A DNA stretch of 52,874 nt from Clostridiales bacterium (GTDB lineage: Bacteria; Bacillota; Clostridia; Caldicoprobacterales; UBA3941): positions 1 through 52,874 of the forward strand of contig JAAYGY010000036.1 of NCBI GenBank assembly GCA_012735575.1, given 5' to 3'. Of the stretch, positions 1-9,277 are shown in pieces; position 1 is the first letter of the stretch, and the number at the start of each line of letters is the position of its first letter. Under the pieces are notes generated by a model, which did no database searches, was not told where the DNA came from, and worked only from the letters and a program-made list of their open reading frames with translations. The position numbers and the translations under genes are program-made.

Positions 1-136
1 CCACTTGAAGATGATAAGTCTCCTGAACAACATTTCTGCCATCTGATTCCAGTATCCATCCAAATACAGGGTTTGTTTCCCCAATACCTATAGGATTGTC
101 TTTATACTCGCATCTTAGCCTTACGGCCTTTAACAT
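1..136 (-). CDS. GH78-type alpha-L-rhamnosidase, N-terminal fragment (cut by window edge)
   Basis: Only the first 45 codons are inside the window. The translation begins MLKAVRLRCEYKDNPIGIGE and continues through NPVFGWILESD. This is the opening of bacterial GH78 alpha-L-rhamnosidases, whose first beta-sandwich typically starts with LRCEYxxNPxGI and then PxFxWxLES. Such enzymes remove terminal L-rhamnose from plant glycans or glycosides. A GGGGGAG ribosome binding site precedes the ATG. The gene lies 22 bases downstream of the esterase stop and is probably co-transcribed with it. The catalytic (alpha/alpha)6 barrel is outside the window, so the family call rests on the N-terminal domain alone. 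Confidence 0.7.
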   Translation of the reverse strand, partial: MLKAVRLRCEYKDNPIGIGETNPVFGWILESDGRNVVQETYHLQV

Positions 137-158
137 TGATATCTCCCCCTATCTATAA

Positions 159-941
159 TTAACCTGTGAAAGTTCGATATAGCCATTCCACACTCATTTC
201 AAACCACTTTGCCGCATGATAATCAACCATGTCAGGATTTTCATTTGCAGTAATAGGAAGAGCCAGGGAAAGACCATGCTCACCCTGCTGGAAAATGTGA
301 CACTCAAAGGGTCTGCCATATTCTGCATATTTAGATACAAATCTTATAAGACCTTTGACATCTACTAACTTATCTTCAACAGTATGCCAGCAAAACATAG
401 GAATGGCTTTTTCATCAACATACCTATATAAGTTTAATTTTTCAGCTTCCTCTTTTGTGTAATTTTTTCCTAATAGGGCCTGAATCAATTTATCATGCTC
501 TTCAGCGTTAATTACTAATTCTAAAGCAGGATATGCAAGAATCATAGCATTTGGACGATGTTCACCTTTCAAACCTACCCATGCCGACAGATGACCGCCC
601 GCAGAAAATCCACAAACCGCAATCTTGTCTGGTATAACATTCCACTCCTGGGCATTCTCCCTAATTATTCTAATAGCTTCGGACGCTTCTTTTAAAGGTT
701 TGCAGCCATTAGCATATTTGCCCACTGAATATCTAAGGACAAAGGTTTGAAAACCTTTAGCAGAGTAAGCCAGGGCAATGGGTTCAGCTTCACGGTCTGA
801 AGTAAATATATATGCACCTCCAGGCAAAACTAAAACAGCTGGTTTATTGGCCACATCCTTTAATTCCTTGGATGGTTCCTGGATATAGCCTGTTAAATAA
901 ACCCGTCCGTCTGGGGATAAATTATGCCTAACGATTTTCAT
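159..941 (-). CDS. Alpha/beta-hydrolase, acetyl-xylan-esterase-like carbohydrate esterase
   Basis: A 260-residue serine hydrolase of the BD-FAE/Aes type. The nucleophile elbow is CGFSAGG with Ser113, preceded by the oxyanion segment LPGGAY near residues 39-44. The likely acid is Asp190 in WHTVEDK and the His is His222 in GEHG. There is no signal peptide, so it should act in the cytoplasm, probably de-acetylating imported oligosaccharides. It starts at ATG with GGAAGG nine bases upstream. It lies 56 bases after the ROK kinase gene and 22 before the GH78 gene, which supports a role in glycan trimming. The exact ester substrate cannot be told from sequence. Confidence 0.8.
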   Translation of the reverse strand: MKIVRHNLSPDGRVYLTGYIQEPSKELKDVANKPAVLVLPGGAYIFTSDREAEPIALAYSAKGFQTFVLRYSVGKYANGCKPLKEASEAIRIIRENAQEWNVIPDKIAVCGFSAGGHLSAWVGLKGEHRPNAMILAYPALELVINAEEHDKLIQALLGKNYTKEEAEKLNLYRYVDEKAIPMFCWHTVEDKLVDVKGLIRFVSKYAEYGRPFECHIFQQGEHGLSLALPITANENPDMVDYHAAKWFEMSVEWLYRTFTG

Positions 942-997
942 TTTTGTCTACCTTCCTCTCTATCATAACTTTCCTAATCATGGCCAGCTGATAAAAT

Positions 998-1969
998 CTA
1001 AATAATGCCCATTGCAACACAAAGACTTGCAATATCACCTATTTCCTCACCCAGACCCGCCGGCAATATTTGGCAATTGTTGTATGAAGGCGATAATGCC
1101 TCTTTTTTTAATATTTCCTCGGCAGCAGGCTGAATGAATTCCCTGCACCTGGAAAATATCCCACCAATGATAATACGTTGGGGATTCAATATGTCTACAA
1201 GTATGGATAAACCCATCCCCAGATATCTTCCACTGGTTTTTAAAATATGTATTGCTACAGGATCACCTTTAGAAGCAGCCAATCCCACATCCATGGTAGT
1301 AATGCTGTTGGCCTTTTCTTCAGTAGGGCAAAATGCCACAGTCTCTCCTCGTCTTAGCCTGGATATAATCTCATCTCTGGCCAACTGTGCAATGCCTCCA
1401 CCACTACAGAATCCTTCGAAAGAACCTGCCTTTCCATAGCCAACAGGGCCATCTGATGCAAGCCTGATATGCCCTACCTCACCTGCCATATCATTGGTTC
1501 CTCTGTAAAGCCGTCCATCTAATATCAAGCCTGCCCCCAGACCCGTTCCAAAAGTAAGAAATATCATATTGCTACAGCCTCGACCTGCTCCGAACTTCCA
1601 TTCGGCAACAGCACAGGCATTTGCATCATTTTCAATAAAAACATCTTTTTGAAATTTATCCTTTAATATATCTACTATGGGTATTTGGTCCCAGCCTGGT
1701 AAGTTAGGTGGAGACATTATAATGCCCCTTTTTACATCTAAAGGACCACCACAGCTGATTCCAATGCTATCTATACTATCTATACTAATGGACAGCTCAT
1801 CCAAAATTAAGTTAGCTGTCTCCACTATTTTAGTTATAACATCATAAGGGCCCCCCTGCTCACGGGTAGGGAAAGCATGGCGTTTATATACCCTTCCTCC
1901 CCTATCACCTATTAAAACAGCACACTTGGTACCACCAATATCTATTCCCAATAGGTAGTCCTTTGCCAT
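998..1969 (-). CDS. ROK-family sugar kinase, atypical (zinc-site cysteines absent)
   Basis: A 323-residue ROK protein with no N-terminal helix-turn-helix, so a kinase rather than a repressor. The phosphate motif is GIDIGGTK (residues 8-15). The catalytic Asp is Asp115 in ENDANA and the second glycine motif is FGTGLGAG. The conserved His167 (GEVGHIRL) is present, but the usual CxCGxxGCxE zinc motif is replaced by GYGKAGSFE (about residues 177-185). Its place between GH95 and the esterase suggests phosphorylation of a released hexose such as glucose or mannose, but the substrate is inferred. The ribosome binding site AAAGGAT is rather far from the ATG (about 12-13 bases). Confidence 0.85.
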   Translation of the reverse strand: MAKDYLLGIDIGGTKCAVLIGDRGGRVYKRHAFPTREQGGPYDVITKIVETANLILDELSISIDSIDSIGISCGGPLDVKRGIIMSPPNLPGWDQIPIVDILKDKFQKDVFIENDANACAVAEWKFGAGRGCSNMIFLTFGTGLGAGLILDGRLYRGTNDMAGEVGHIRLASDGPVGYGKAGSFEGFCSGGGIAQLARDEIISRLRRGETVAFCPTEEKANSITTMDVGLAASKGDPVAIHILKTSGRYLGMGLSILVDILNPQRIIIGGIFSRCREFIQPAAEEILKKEALSPSYNNCQILPAGLGEEIGDIASLCVAMGII

Positions 1970-2133
1970 ATATGACTTATCATCCTTTCTGCATATTCTT
2001 TAGATATTAGTAAACTCATGAGAAGTGTAAAACCAAGGGACTAGTTCAATCTATTATATTATCCTTACATTTCCCTGTAATCCTTACTGAAAAGTTACCC
2101 AATATGGCTAATGTTTGAAGTCATATTTGGGTA

Positions 2134-4572
2134 TCAGCTTTCAAACTCTATCTCAATCTCCGTCTCCTGGCCTGCTTTAAAATCATATTTTATATGATCC
2201 CCATAGACCTCCACTTGTGAACCATTAACCCTGAAAGATTTGATATTCCTCCGACACCTGAGTGTCAGAGTCTGATCCTTATTTGATACTATTATACTCT
2301 TTAGTTTTTTCTGACTCCAATCCATACGCTCTAGCTTTGCCCAGGTATAGAGCCAAACACCTTCTATACTGCCTTTTCCTAGGGATTCTGGAATAGCAGG
2401 CAAGAATTCAACGGTGCCTGGTTCAGAAAAGACACACATCTCTAGCAGTATGGCAGGCATTGCGCCTTGAAGATCCGGGAACTGGCCACGGTAAGGGAAA
2501 TGCCTTGTTTGTAGCCCTCTTGTTAAAAAGCCGTGGTTGATTAGTTGAGATAAATTCTGTACAGCCTCTTCAAGATCTTTGAGACGAATTGCTGTAAGGC
2601 AGCGATGGATTATACCGTGGGCTGAGTCATCCTGCTGTCCACGCATCCGGTTGGATATCTTGATAGCCTTGGCAAGCTCCGGCTGCCTTTCAGGGGTTAC
2701 AGCCCGGCCCGGCCATACATCATAATGATGGGATACATGGCGATGGTTGTAGTTTTCTTCTATGGTAGGCCATGCCCATTCTTTAAGGCCCCCGTACTCA
2801 TCCAACAAATATACGGGAAGAGAGTCTCGCTGAGCCTCCCAATGGGGAATATTCTCAGCCTCAATCCCAAGGATCTGGCAGGCTGCGATAAGGTTATCAA
2901 GGACTTCACGACAAATTGCTATGTCCATAACGGAATTTATTCGAGTGGGGCTTATATCTCTGCAGGTAACTGTGCTGTAATCCGGGTTTGGCGTTGGATT
3001 CTCAGGTGAAAAAGATGGATAAAAAATTACACGACCATCTGGTCCACGATCACAGGCGTAATCTTCAAAGAATAAGGCAATTTCTTTAAGGGCGGGTACT
3101 ACGCGATTTTTGAGAAATTCTTTATCCCCAGTGACCAACCAGTAACCCCAAAACTCGTTATAAATCCAGCCAAGGCAACCCGTCCAGCAATAATGGGGAT
3201 AGGTCTTAGAAAAATGGTAAAATAGCCCTGAATCGTAGTCACAATGAACACTGCATAGTAATCCTCTTGCACCGTATAATTTCCGGGCATTAGTACGAAA
3301 ATCATCAAACTTAGTCTCATAGTATTTGAAATATACATCCATTTCATCAAATAATCCCGTGTTATTACCAGCACAAACTTGAAGATTTGTATTAATATTG
3401 TGCTGGCCCCACATAGGTGGAATCTTACCTGTATCCATAATCATGTAAAACCGTCCCATATCATAGAGCTTATCCATCAACATGGGATCAATCTGATTAT
3501 CTGTACAGGCACGAATAATTAGCTCTTCAGCTGAGAGGGCAAAGTCTTCCCTATCTCCGGTACACAAGCGGGATCGTTTCATGCGAGAGCCTATATATTC
3601 CTCATTATACTTTAACAATTCGTCGAAATCAGGCTCCATAGCCAAGACTTCATCCACAACAGGCTTAGCACACTGGAAGGTAAAGTCTTCTTCAAACCTA
3701 AGGGTCTTGGAAAGTATCAAAAGGCTGTCAGCGTCAGTTATACGGATACCCTTGTTTGTTCTTTCAGACCTGCCTCCATCTCTTATAAAGCGAAGTACAG
3801 AAACATACCCCTTTTGTCCATATTCCGGGTTGTAAGCCCATTTTAGGGTGATGAGCTCATCAGTAATATCAAGTTCATAGGAGCATTTATCGCTATTGGT
3901 TAAATTTCCATATCCATATATCTGGGTTCTTTTCTCATGAGGTAAAATAATTGAAATATCTACATTCAACGTACCCTTTGGGGCCGTAAATCGCTGTACA
4001 ACTACATCTCCCTTATAGGCTGCAAATAATTCACGGGCAAAAGCCCCCTCTGGGTTTTCCCATTGAACAGTAACTTTACCGTTTAGCATGTCCAGCCAAC
4101 GCAAATAGTTTTTAGTCTGACAAGATTCTGGCTGCTTAATGCTCAGCCAAAAAGCTCTATGAAGGCGCAGGCTGGTGGGGGGAACAATATTATCGTTCCA
4201 TTTGTTCAAAAGGGGGCCAAACCCAGCTTCTAGCTGGGTCTGGTGTACCAATTCCCCTGCTTGTTCAAACTTTCCTTCTAGCAAAAGCTTACGAACTTTT
4301 GGCATAACCCCGGTCAAATCTGGCGGTTCCGGTGTCTTGGCCCATCGAGGCTCATATAAGGTTTCTTGCCAAAAAGCCAGCTCCTCATTATAAGGGTCAC
4401 CTAAAATATCTACTCGCTGGTATCCATTGCCAGTACTAATACAGTCAGCGTAGTCCTCAGATGGAGTAAGGCTGCAAACATTTCGCTCAGGCAATATAGT
4501 CCTGCGCCTCTCCAATGACATGGCTTGGTATTTATACTTATTAGGAGTGAACTCTATATGACTATTGGACAT
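2134..4572 (-). CDS. GH95 glycoside hydrolase (alpha-L-fucosidase / alpha-L-galactosidase family)
   Basis: An 812-residue enzyme with the GH95 plan: N-terminal beta-sandwich, (alpha/alpha)6 barrel and a C-terminal beta domain. Family landmarks are WGQHNINTNLQ, SPEN, HRHVSHHYDVWPG and QFPDLQG. By analogy with bifidobacterial AfcA, the Asn-x-Asn pair is N392/N394, the acid Glu is E524 and the third active-site residue is about D700. These inverting enzymes release alpha-1,2-linked L-fucose or L-galactose. The ATG at 4572 is chosen over an upstream GTG because AGAGG lies eight bases before it. There is no signal peptide, so it is cytoplasmic. It follows a GH38 gene by 15 bases, and fucose isomerase lies near the right end of the window. 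Confidence 0.88.
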   Translation of the reverse strand: MSNSHIEFTPNKYKYQAMSLERRRTILPERNVCSLTPSEDYADCISTGNGYQRVDILGDPYNEELAFWQETLYEPRWAKTPEPPDLTGVMPKVRKLLLEGKFEQAGELVHQTQLEAGFGPLLNKWNDNIVPPTSLRLHRAFWLSIKQPESCQTKNYLRWLDMLNGKVTVQWENPEGAFARELFAAYKGDVVVQRFTAPKGTLNVDISIILPHEKRTQIYGYGNLTNSDKCSYELDITDELITLKWAYNPEYGQKGYVSVLRFIRDGGRSERTNKGIRITDADSLLILSKTLRFEEDFTFQCAKPVVDEVLAMEPDFDELLKYNEEYIGSRMKRSRLCTGDREDFALSAEELIIRACTDNQIDPMLMDKLYDMGRFYMIMDTGKIPPMWGQHNINTNLQVCAGNNTGLFDEMDVYFKYYETKFDDFRTNARKLYGARGLLCSVHCDYDSGLFYHFSKTYPHYCWTGCLGWIYNEFWGYWLVTGDKEFLKNRVVPALKEIALFFEDYACDRGPDGRVIFYPSFSPENPTPNPDYSTVTCRDISPTRINSVMDIAICREVLDNLIAACQILGIEAENIPHWEAQRDSLPVYLLDEYGGLKEWAWPTIEENYNHRHVSHHYDVWPGRAVTPERQPELAKAIKISNRMRGQQDDSAHGIIHRCLTAIRLKDLEEAVQNLSQLINHGFLTRGLQTRHFPYRGQFPDLQGAMPAILLEMCVFSEPGTVEFLPAIPESLGKGSIEGVWLYTWAKLERMDWSQKKLKSIIVSNKDQTLTLRCRRNIKSFRVNGSQVEVYGDHIKYDFKAGQETEIEIEFES

Positions 4573-4587
4573 AATACTCACCTCTTT

Positions 4588-7083
4588 TTAGAAAAAATAT
4601 TTCTCTAGTAAATTCCTCTCTACAACCTCTTTAGATAAATCATCGGGGATCCAGAAAGTCTTGATTTCACATGGGCCCAATTCCCCGCTCCATTCTCTTT
4701 TAAGCATAGGTATGGAGATTTTAGTCTCCGTCTTTATTCCCGATGTCTCGTAACATCTTAGAATATAGCCATTATCTTCCTCAGCTCTTTTAAAAACAGT
4801 TGCTATTATGTTGTCAGAGGAAATTGCTATTCCTTCCATGGATTGGGACAAGGGGCCTTCATGATAAGTTTCCATAATTCCTATGGGCTTAACATTAAGC
4901 TCATAAGCCCTTTTCACCACCTTAGCATCCTGCCATCCCCCTAAATGAGGTACTAGAACATAGCTAAACTCCTGTACTCCCTGGTCAAGGAATTCGCACC
5001 ATTCATCCCGAACCCCATAATGATCTGCAATAATAGAGCTGTTAGCTACGGTCATTCGCATATCATTATCCAATATGCTAAAGCTGTATTTTGAATCGTT
5101 GAGGATTGATAGGCCATAGTCCCTTGTGCCAGATTTTCCGGTGACATCAATCCATTGTTGACCCGGCTCCTCTTCTCCGTTGGTAGGTCTCTCTATAAAA
5201 CCATAGGGAATCTCATATGTTGCTCTGGGATTCTCCACATTAACTGGGAAAGAAAGTTTAAGCATCTTGTGCTTTTCTCTCCAATCCAGCTTTACCCGAA
5301 CTTCTACCTCTGCTTTATCTCGATATATTATAAAGTCCTGTCTTAAAGTTGAATCGTTATATCGGCTGGTTACACGCATAATCCATCTTAGAGGGCCATT
5401 CTCCATTAACTTTATGGTAGCATCGGTAAATCTGCCCACTTCATCTGAAAACTCGAACACCCCATGAGCCCAGGTATCGCAGTGGTGGATATCAATTACA
5501 ACAGGGATTGCTCCTCTGCCTTTTAACACTTCCACATGGTTTCTTTTATCGTATAGACTCTTTAGATAGCCGGTATGCTCCTCAAACTCCAGCCTTATAT
5601 AAGAATTTTCCATTACATTATTTTGTTCCTTTTGTTGTTCATTTGTTTCCTTGGAAATGTGGGCAGAACCAATGTTTTCAAATTCCTTATTCAGGTATAC
5701 CCAATATACTCTATATCCAAATGCTGGGATGGTCGCTTCAAAGATGGTATTCCATTTATCCCTACCATTGGTCTGTGAACCCCTTACAACTTGAATGGGA
5801 ACAGGATTGCCCTTTTCATCAGTAACTCCTTTAACCAGAGCATTTACCTGAACTGGGGATTTAACCTCCCAGGATAGAGGGTTAAACACAACAAAAGGTG
5901 TACCTAAATCTTGGTATTCCCACAGATACCAGTGATTTTCCTTGCTATGCTTTGCACCAGGTGTCATTGTATCTATAGCCCAGGAGATCTTCTGAATAGC
6001 ACTGTTTTGAATCCAGTCCCCGGTATGTAGTGCCCAGCCATGGAATTCTTTAGCATCATCAAAGGCCTCTTTTATAATGCAGCCACCCATAATATCATGG
6101 AATTGATTGAACATAACTCTTTCCCAGGCAGCCTGCAGTTTCTTACCTGGATATGGATGATCAAGCAAATTATAGGCTAAGGTGGCAAATTTCTCTGCAC
6201 TTATCAGCCTATGTTCTGCTTTCCGATTGTCCGCTTTTATTTGCCAATGGGCTGAATAGCAACCACTGGCGTGGTGCTGCAGATCATCCTTAACCACTGG
6301 CAACTTCTTAGTTTCTTCCTCTATGGATTGGAAATATTTCTCTGGATAACTAAAAATTAATCTTTGGCCATCCTCCTGTTTTTGCAATTCTTGTATGGCT
6401 TTTATATTTGCAATTGTTGGCCCTCCCCCGTGATTTCCAACACCGTAAAAGCACATAAAGTTTATTTCCTGAACCTTGGCCATATCCTGGATTTGTCTTA
6501 TCTTATCCACCACCTGGTCCCCGCTTCTGCTGGTATAGCTAAAGGGGATTTTAAAGGTAAGTACTCTACTGCCGTCTGGGCTTTCCCACCAGAATACATT
6601 GCCCGGCAGATCCTTTTCATGGTCCTCAGGCCTTTGAAAGACATAATAATCCATGCCGGCTTTTTTAAGAATTTGCGGCAGCATACCGTTGTGACCAAAG
6701 GAGTCCACGTTATAACCCACCTTGGCTATTTTCCCAAACTTGTCCATAAAGTATCGCTGGCTATACAGTACATGACGAACAAAGGATTCTCCTGATGGTA
6801 TATTACAGTCAGGTTGATTCCACATGCCGCCTACAATTGACCAGCGTCCTTCCTGCACCCTTGCTTTAATCTCTTCAAACATTTTGGGATCATTTTCCTC
6901 AATCCATTTATAATAGGAAGCACAGGCACTGGTGAATACAAAATCAGGAAACTCCCTAAGCCTGTCCAGAGCTGATTGAAAGGTAGCTTTTATCTCTGCG
7001 TATCCTTCCTGCCATCGCCACAGCCATACTGGATCGATATGAGCATTGCCTATCAGGTGAATTTGGTGTTGATTTTCCGCCAT
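4588..7083 (-). CDS. GH38 alpha-mannosidase, short form (831 aa)
   Basis: The zinc-binding HxD pair is in IGNAHIDPVWLW (His15, Asp17, counted from the chosen ATG). The GH38 nucleophile is Asp127 in YNVDSFGHNG. FNQFHDIMGG supplies a further conserved His/Asp of the family. The catalytic barrel begins at the N terminus without the leading jelly-roll domain of the 1007-residue paralogue. The start at 7083 is preferred to the ATG nine bases earlier because AAAGG abuts the first ATG but is well spaced for the second. It is first in a leftward operon with GH95 15 bases downstream. It is cytoplasmic and probably trims imported mannosides. Confidence 0.9.
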   Translation of the reverse strand: MAENQHQIHLIGNAHIDPVWLWRWQEGYAEIKATFQSALDRLREFPDFVFTSACASYYKWIEENDPKMFEEIKARVQEGRWSIVGGMWNQPDCNIPSGESFVRHVLYSQRYFMDKFGKIAKVGYNVDSFGHNGMLPQILKKAGMDYYVFQRPEDHEKDLPGNVFWWESPDGSRVLTFKIPFSYTSRSGDQVVDKIRQIQDMAKVQEINFMCFYGVGNHGGGPTIANIKAIQELQKQEDGQRLIFSYPEKYFQSIEEETKKLPVVKDDLQHHASGCYSAHWQIKADNRKAEHRLISAEKFATLAYNLLDHPYPGKKLQAAWERVMFNQFHDIMGGCIIKEAFDDAKEFHGWALHTGDWIQNSAIQKISWAIDTMTPGAKHSKENHWYLWEYQDLGTPFVVFNPLSWEVKSPVQVNALVKGVTDEKGNPVPIQVVRGSQTNGRDKWNTIFEATIPAFGYRVYWVYLNKEFENIGSAHISKETNEQQKEQNNVMENSYIRLEFEEHTGYLKSLYDKRNHVEVLKGRGAIPVVIDIHHCDTWAHGVFEFSDEVGRFTDATIKLMENGPLRWIMRVTSRYNDSTLRQDFIIYRDKAEVEVRVKLDWREKHKMLKLSFPVNVENPRATYEIPYGFIERPTNGEEEPGQQWIDVTGKSGTRDYGLSILNDSKYSFSILDNDMRMTVANSSIIADHYGVRDEWCEFLDQGVQEFSYVLVPHLGGWQDAKVVKRAYELNVKPIGIMETYHEGPLSQSMEGIAISSDNIIATVFKRAEEDNGYILRCYETSGIKTETKISIPMLKREWSGELGPCEIKTFWIPDDLSKEVVERNLLEKYFF

Positions 7084-7400
7084 TGTTTCCATCCTTTCTC
7101 ATGTGAGTTTTATTTTTTATTGTCTTGTATCAACTAAATTGGTTATACAGTGGGTCCAAAAACTTTTTCTAATTATTCAATAGGTGTCAATACATCTGAA
7201 GCAAAATGAATAAAAGTATTTTTTATATGAAAGAAAGGCAAAACACTGTTGATTTGATTCTATTATATAGTATTTTCAAATCCTTTGGTAGTACTTTCTG
7301 TCCTTTCCAAGGTTTTCTATTAAAGTATCAATATTTTAGAATAATTTGTGGAAAAGTGTAGAAAAATAGTATTATCGATGATATTAACAAGGAGGTTTCC
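7084..7400. other. Intergenic region between divergent GH38 and DUF6062 genes
   Basis: About 317 bases, very AT-rich, holding the upstream regions of two divergent genes. A candidate rightward promoter lies at 7346-7375. No equally convincing promoter was found for the leftward GH38 operon. TTGACA appears at about 7174-7179 when read on the minus strand, but without a well-spaced -10 box. No small ORF, RNA gene or strong hairpin was seen. Confidence 0.5.
7346..7375 (+). promoter_or_regulatory. Candidate sigma-A promoter of the DUF6062 gene
   Basis: TTGTGG at 7346-7351 and TATTAT at 7370-7375 are separated by 18 bases. They lie about 25 bases upstream of the start codon, which has AAGGAGG before it. 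Match by eye only. Confidence 0.35.
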
Positions 7401-8156
7401 ATGAAACAACAGTTACACACCCTTCCTATATGGGAACGCTTTGAAACAAGATCCGAATGTCCCTTTTGTGAGATCTTAGAAGAAACTGAAGACTCTTATA
7501 TTTCTGGTATGTTCCGAGATATGATAGTGGATCAGAAGTTTATTAGTTTCTTGAAAGATAATAGCTTTTGTAGTAATCATTTTGCTCGTCTTATGGAATA
7601 TAGGGATAAGTTTGGCCTGGCATTATTACTAAGCAAATTGCTGGATTTTGAGATTGCCAATCTAAAATCAGTAAATTTTAGAAAACATATTCCAGAACCT
7701 TCTAAGGGTCCTTTTCAAAAATTTATGGAGAGATTTATAACAACAGCTCCTATAAAAAAATATGAAAGACCCCATGACAAGCCCATGGAAAATAAATGTG
7801 CTCTCTGCGATCATCTAATAGAGCGGGAGCAGGATTTTATGGAGACCCTTATACAGCTTTGGGGAGATAACCTGCATTTTCGTGCATTGTATTACAATAG
7901 CAGGGGATTCTGCCTTCAACATTTTTATACTCTGATCCAACATGCTCCCCGAATTTTGAATGAACAAGATCTGGATAACTTTTTAGATACTAGCTTTGAA
8001 ATTCAATTTCAAAGCATGAAGGAATTAAATGAGGATCTTAAATGGTTCATAAAGAAGTTTAATTATCAATACTACAATAAACCCTGGAATAATTCTAAAG
8101 ACTCTCTAGCCAGAAGTATCTTTAAGATGAAAAAAGCTGTTGCTAGACTAGATTAA
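7401..8156 (+). CDS. DUF6062-family Cys/His protein of unknown function
   Basis: A 251-residue soluble protein. It holds two similar modules, each with CPFC or CALC followed about 40-50 residues later by C-x2-H (FCSNHF and FCLQHF). This pattern suggests two small metal-binding or treble-clef-like folds. The segment GLALLL after the first module is typical of the DUF6062 family as I remember it. No catalytic function is known to me. It is one of few plus-strand genes here, with its own AAGGAGG site and its own terminator overlapping the stop codon, so it is a single-gene unit. It has no evident link to the sugar genes around it. Confidence 0.7.
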   Translation: MKQQLHTLPIWERFETRSECPFCEILEETEDSYISGMFRDMIVDQKFISFLKDNSFCSNHFARLMEYRDKFGLALLLSKLLDFEIANLKSVNFRKHIPEPSKGPFQKFMERFITTAPIKKYERPHDKPMENKCALCDHLIEREQDFMETLIQLWGDNLHFRALYYNSRGFCLQHFYTLIQHAPRILNEQDLDNFLDTSFEIQFQSMKELNEDLKWFIKKFNYQYYNKPWNNSKDSLARSIFKMKKAVARLD

Positions 8157-8180
8157 CTAGTACTGCAACAGCGTATTTTT
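8136..8180 (+). terminator. Rho-independent terminator overlapping the DUF6062 stop codon
   Basis: GCTGTTGC (8136-8143) pairs with GCAACAGC (8165-8172). An inner CTAG/CTAG helix is present and the hairpin is followed by GTATTTTT. The stop codon TAA at 8154-8156 lies in the loop. Confidence 0.8.
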
Positions 8181-8198
8181 AAATCAATTTAACCTATT

Positions 8199-8271
8199 GT
8201 ACCAGATCAAAGTTATGGACATACAGATATCATGGCCATTGATAAGTGAAGGATCCATAGTCATTATATTT
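8199..8271. repeat. Dispersed palindromic repeat, copy A (decayed)
   Basis: The core at 8231-8271 is an imperfect palindrome containing CCATTGATAAGTGAA. Its upstream side, beginning ATTGTACCAG, aligns by eye with the flank of copy D (GTTGTGCTGG). The sequence GATCCTTCACTT (read on the minus strand) is shared with fragment E. It fills the gap between the terminator at 8180 and the end of the next gene. Confidence 0.55.
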
Positions 8272-8279
8272 ATAATATA

Positions 8280-9134
8280 TTATATAAGCTTCTTTAGGAA
8301 ATTAACAGCTTCGGCAATATCTTTCTCAGGACTTTCTCCTACTTCCCTTTCAATGGTTAGGAAACCTGTGTAGCCTATATCTTCCAGAGCCTTAAGCCAC
8401 TTGGGGAAATCCACCTTTCCTTGACCCAGGGGAGTTTCTAAAAAGTAATCTTCTAAACGCATATCTTCAATTCCGCCTTCTGCAAAGTAATTGTAGATTA
8501 TCTCTGGGTCTGTCTTCTTTTTCATGATACCATCCTTGGCATGGGTATGAACAATATAATCCTTTAATGTATATACGCCCTCTATGGGATCATCATCAGT
8601 TACCATAACCAGGTTAGCAGGATCGTAGTTAACCCTTACTCCCCTACTCTTTAGTGAATCTAAAAAGTTTTTTAGAGTCTTGGCAGTTTCAGGGCCGGTT
8701 TCTATAGCAAAATAAGCTCCTACCTCATCTCCATATTCACCCAGCTGTTCGCAAGCATCCTGTAAAATTTTGTATCTGGGATGGTTAGGATCCTCTGGTA
8801 CAACTCCTATATGAGTAGTTATTACTTTTGTCTCCAAATCCAGTGCTAAATCCATGATTCTTTTTGATTTTTCAATTCTGGCGGGGTTGTCCTCAGCTAT
8901 AGCAAAGCCATGTCCGCCCAAATCTCCACAAAGTGCGGAAACCACTAAACCGTTGGATTTAATAATATCCAAAATTTCTTTTCTTCTAGTAGGTGAAAGA
9001 TTTTCAGGAGCCATCTCACCGGAAGTTGCATAAATTTGGATTCCAGTAGCTCCTACCTCTCTAGCCTTTGCAATTCCTTCCTCCAAAGGAAGTCTGAAGG
9101 AATCTACCATAACACCTATACTAAAACGAGACAT
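8280..9134 (-). CDS. Sugar phosphate isomerase/epimerase-like TIM-barrel protein
   Basis: A 284-residue xylose-isomerase-like TIM-barrel protein. Visible metal-site candidates are Glu in AIETGPE, Asp in VNYDPANLV, His in IVHTHAKDG and Glu in LTIEREVG near the C terminus. This is the usual E-D-H-E arrangement. Such proteins isomerise, epimerise or dehydrate sugars or inositol derivatives. GGAGAGG is correctly spaced before the ATG. It stands alone between the DUF6062 unit and addAB. The substrate is unknown; its place next to the mannosidase island suggests a carbohydrate. Confidence 0.8.
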   Translation of the reverse strand: MSRFSIGVMVDSFRLPLEEGIAKAREVGATGIQIYATSGEMAPENLSPTRRKEILDIIKSNGLVVSALCGDLGGHGFAIAEDNPARIEKSKRIMDLALDLETKVITTHIGVVPEDPNHPRYKILQDACEQLGEYGDEVGAYFAIETGPETAKTLKNFLDSLKSRGVRVNYDPANLVMVTDDDPIEGVYTLKDYIVHTHAKDGIMKKKTDPEIIYNYFAEGGIEDMRLEDYFLETPLGQGKVDFPKWLKALEDIGYTGFLTIEREVGESPEKDIAEAVNFLKKLI

Positions 9135-9277
9135 TTTATCCTCTCCTTCTTTTAATAATCATACATATCCATTTTATCATATTTTTTATAGTACAGCCAC
9201 TTAATATTAAAGCTGTCATTCATTGATGAACTAACATATAACCCCACACCTAAGTATTCCTATATGTCCATAATTAA

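Noticed and set aside
3581-6795. Several plus-strand open frames of 60-143 codons opposite the GH95 and GH38 genes
   Set aside because: They are shadows of the strongly supported minus-strand glycosidases, with no ribosome binding sites and no recognisable domains.
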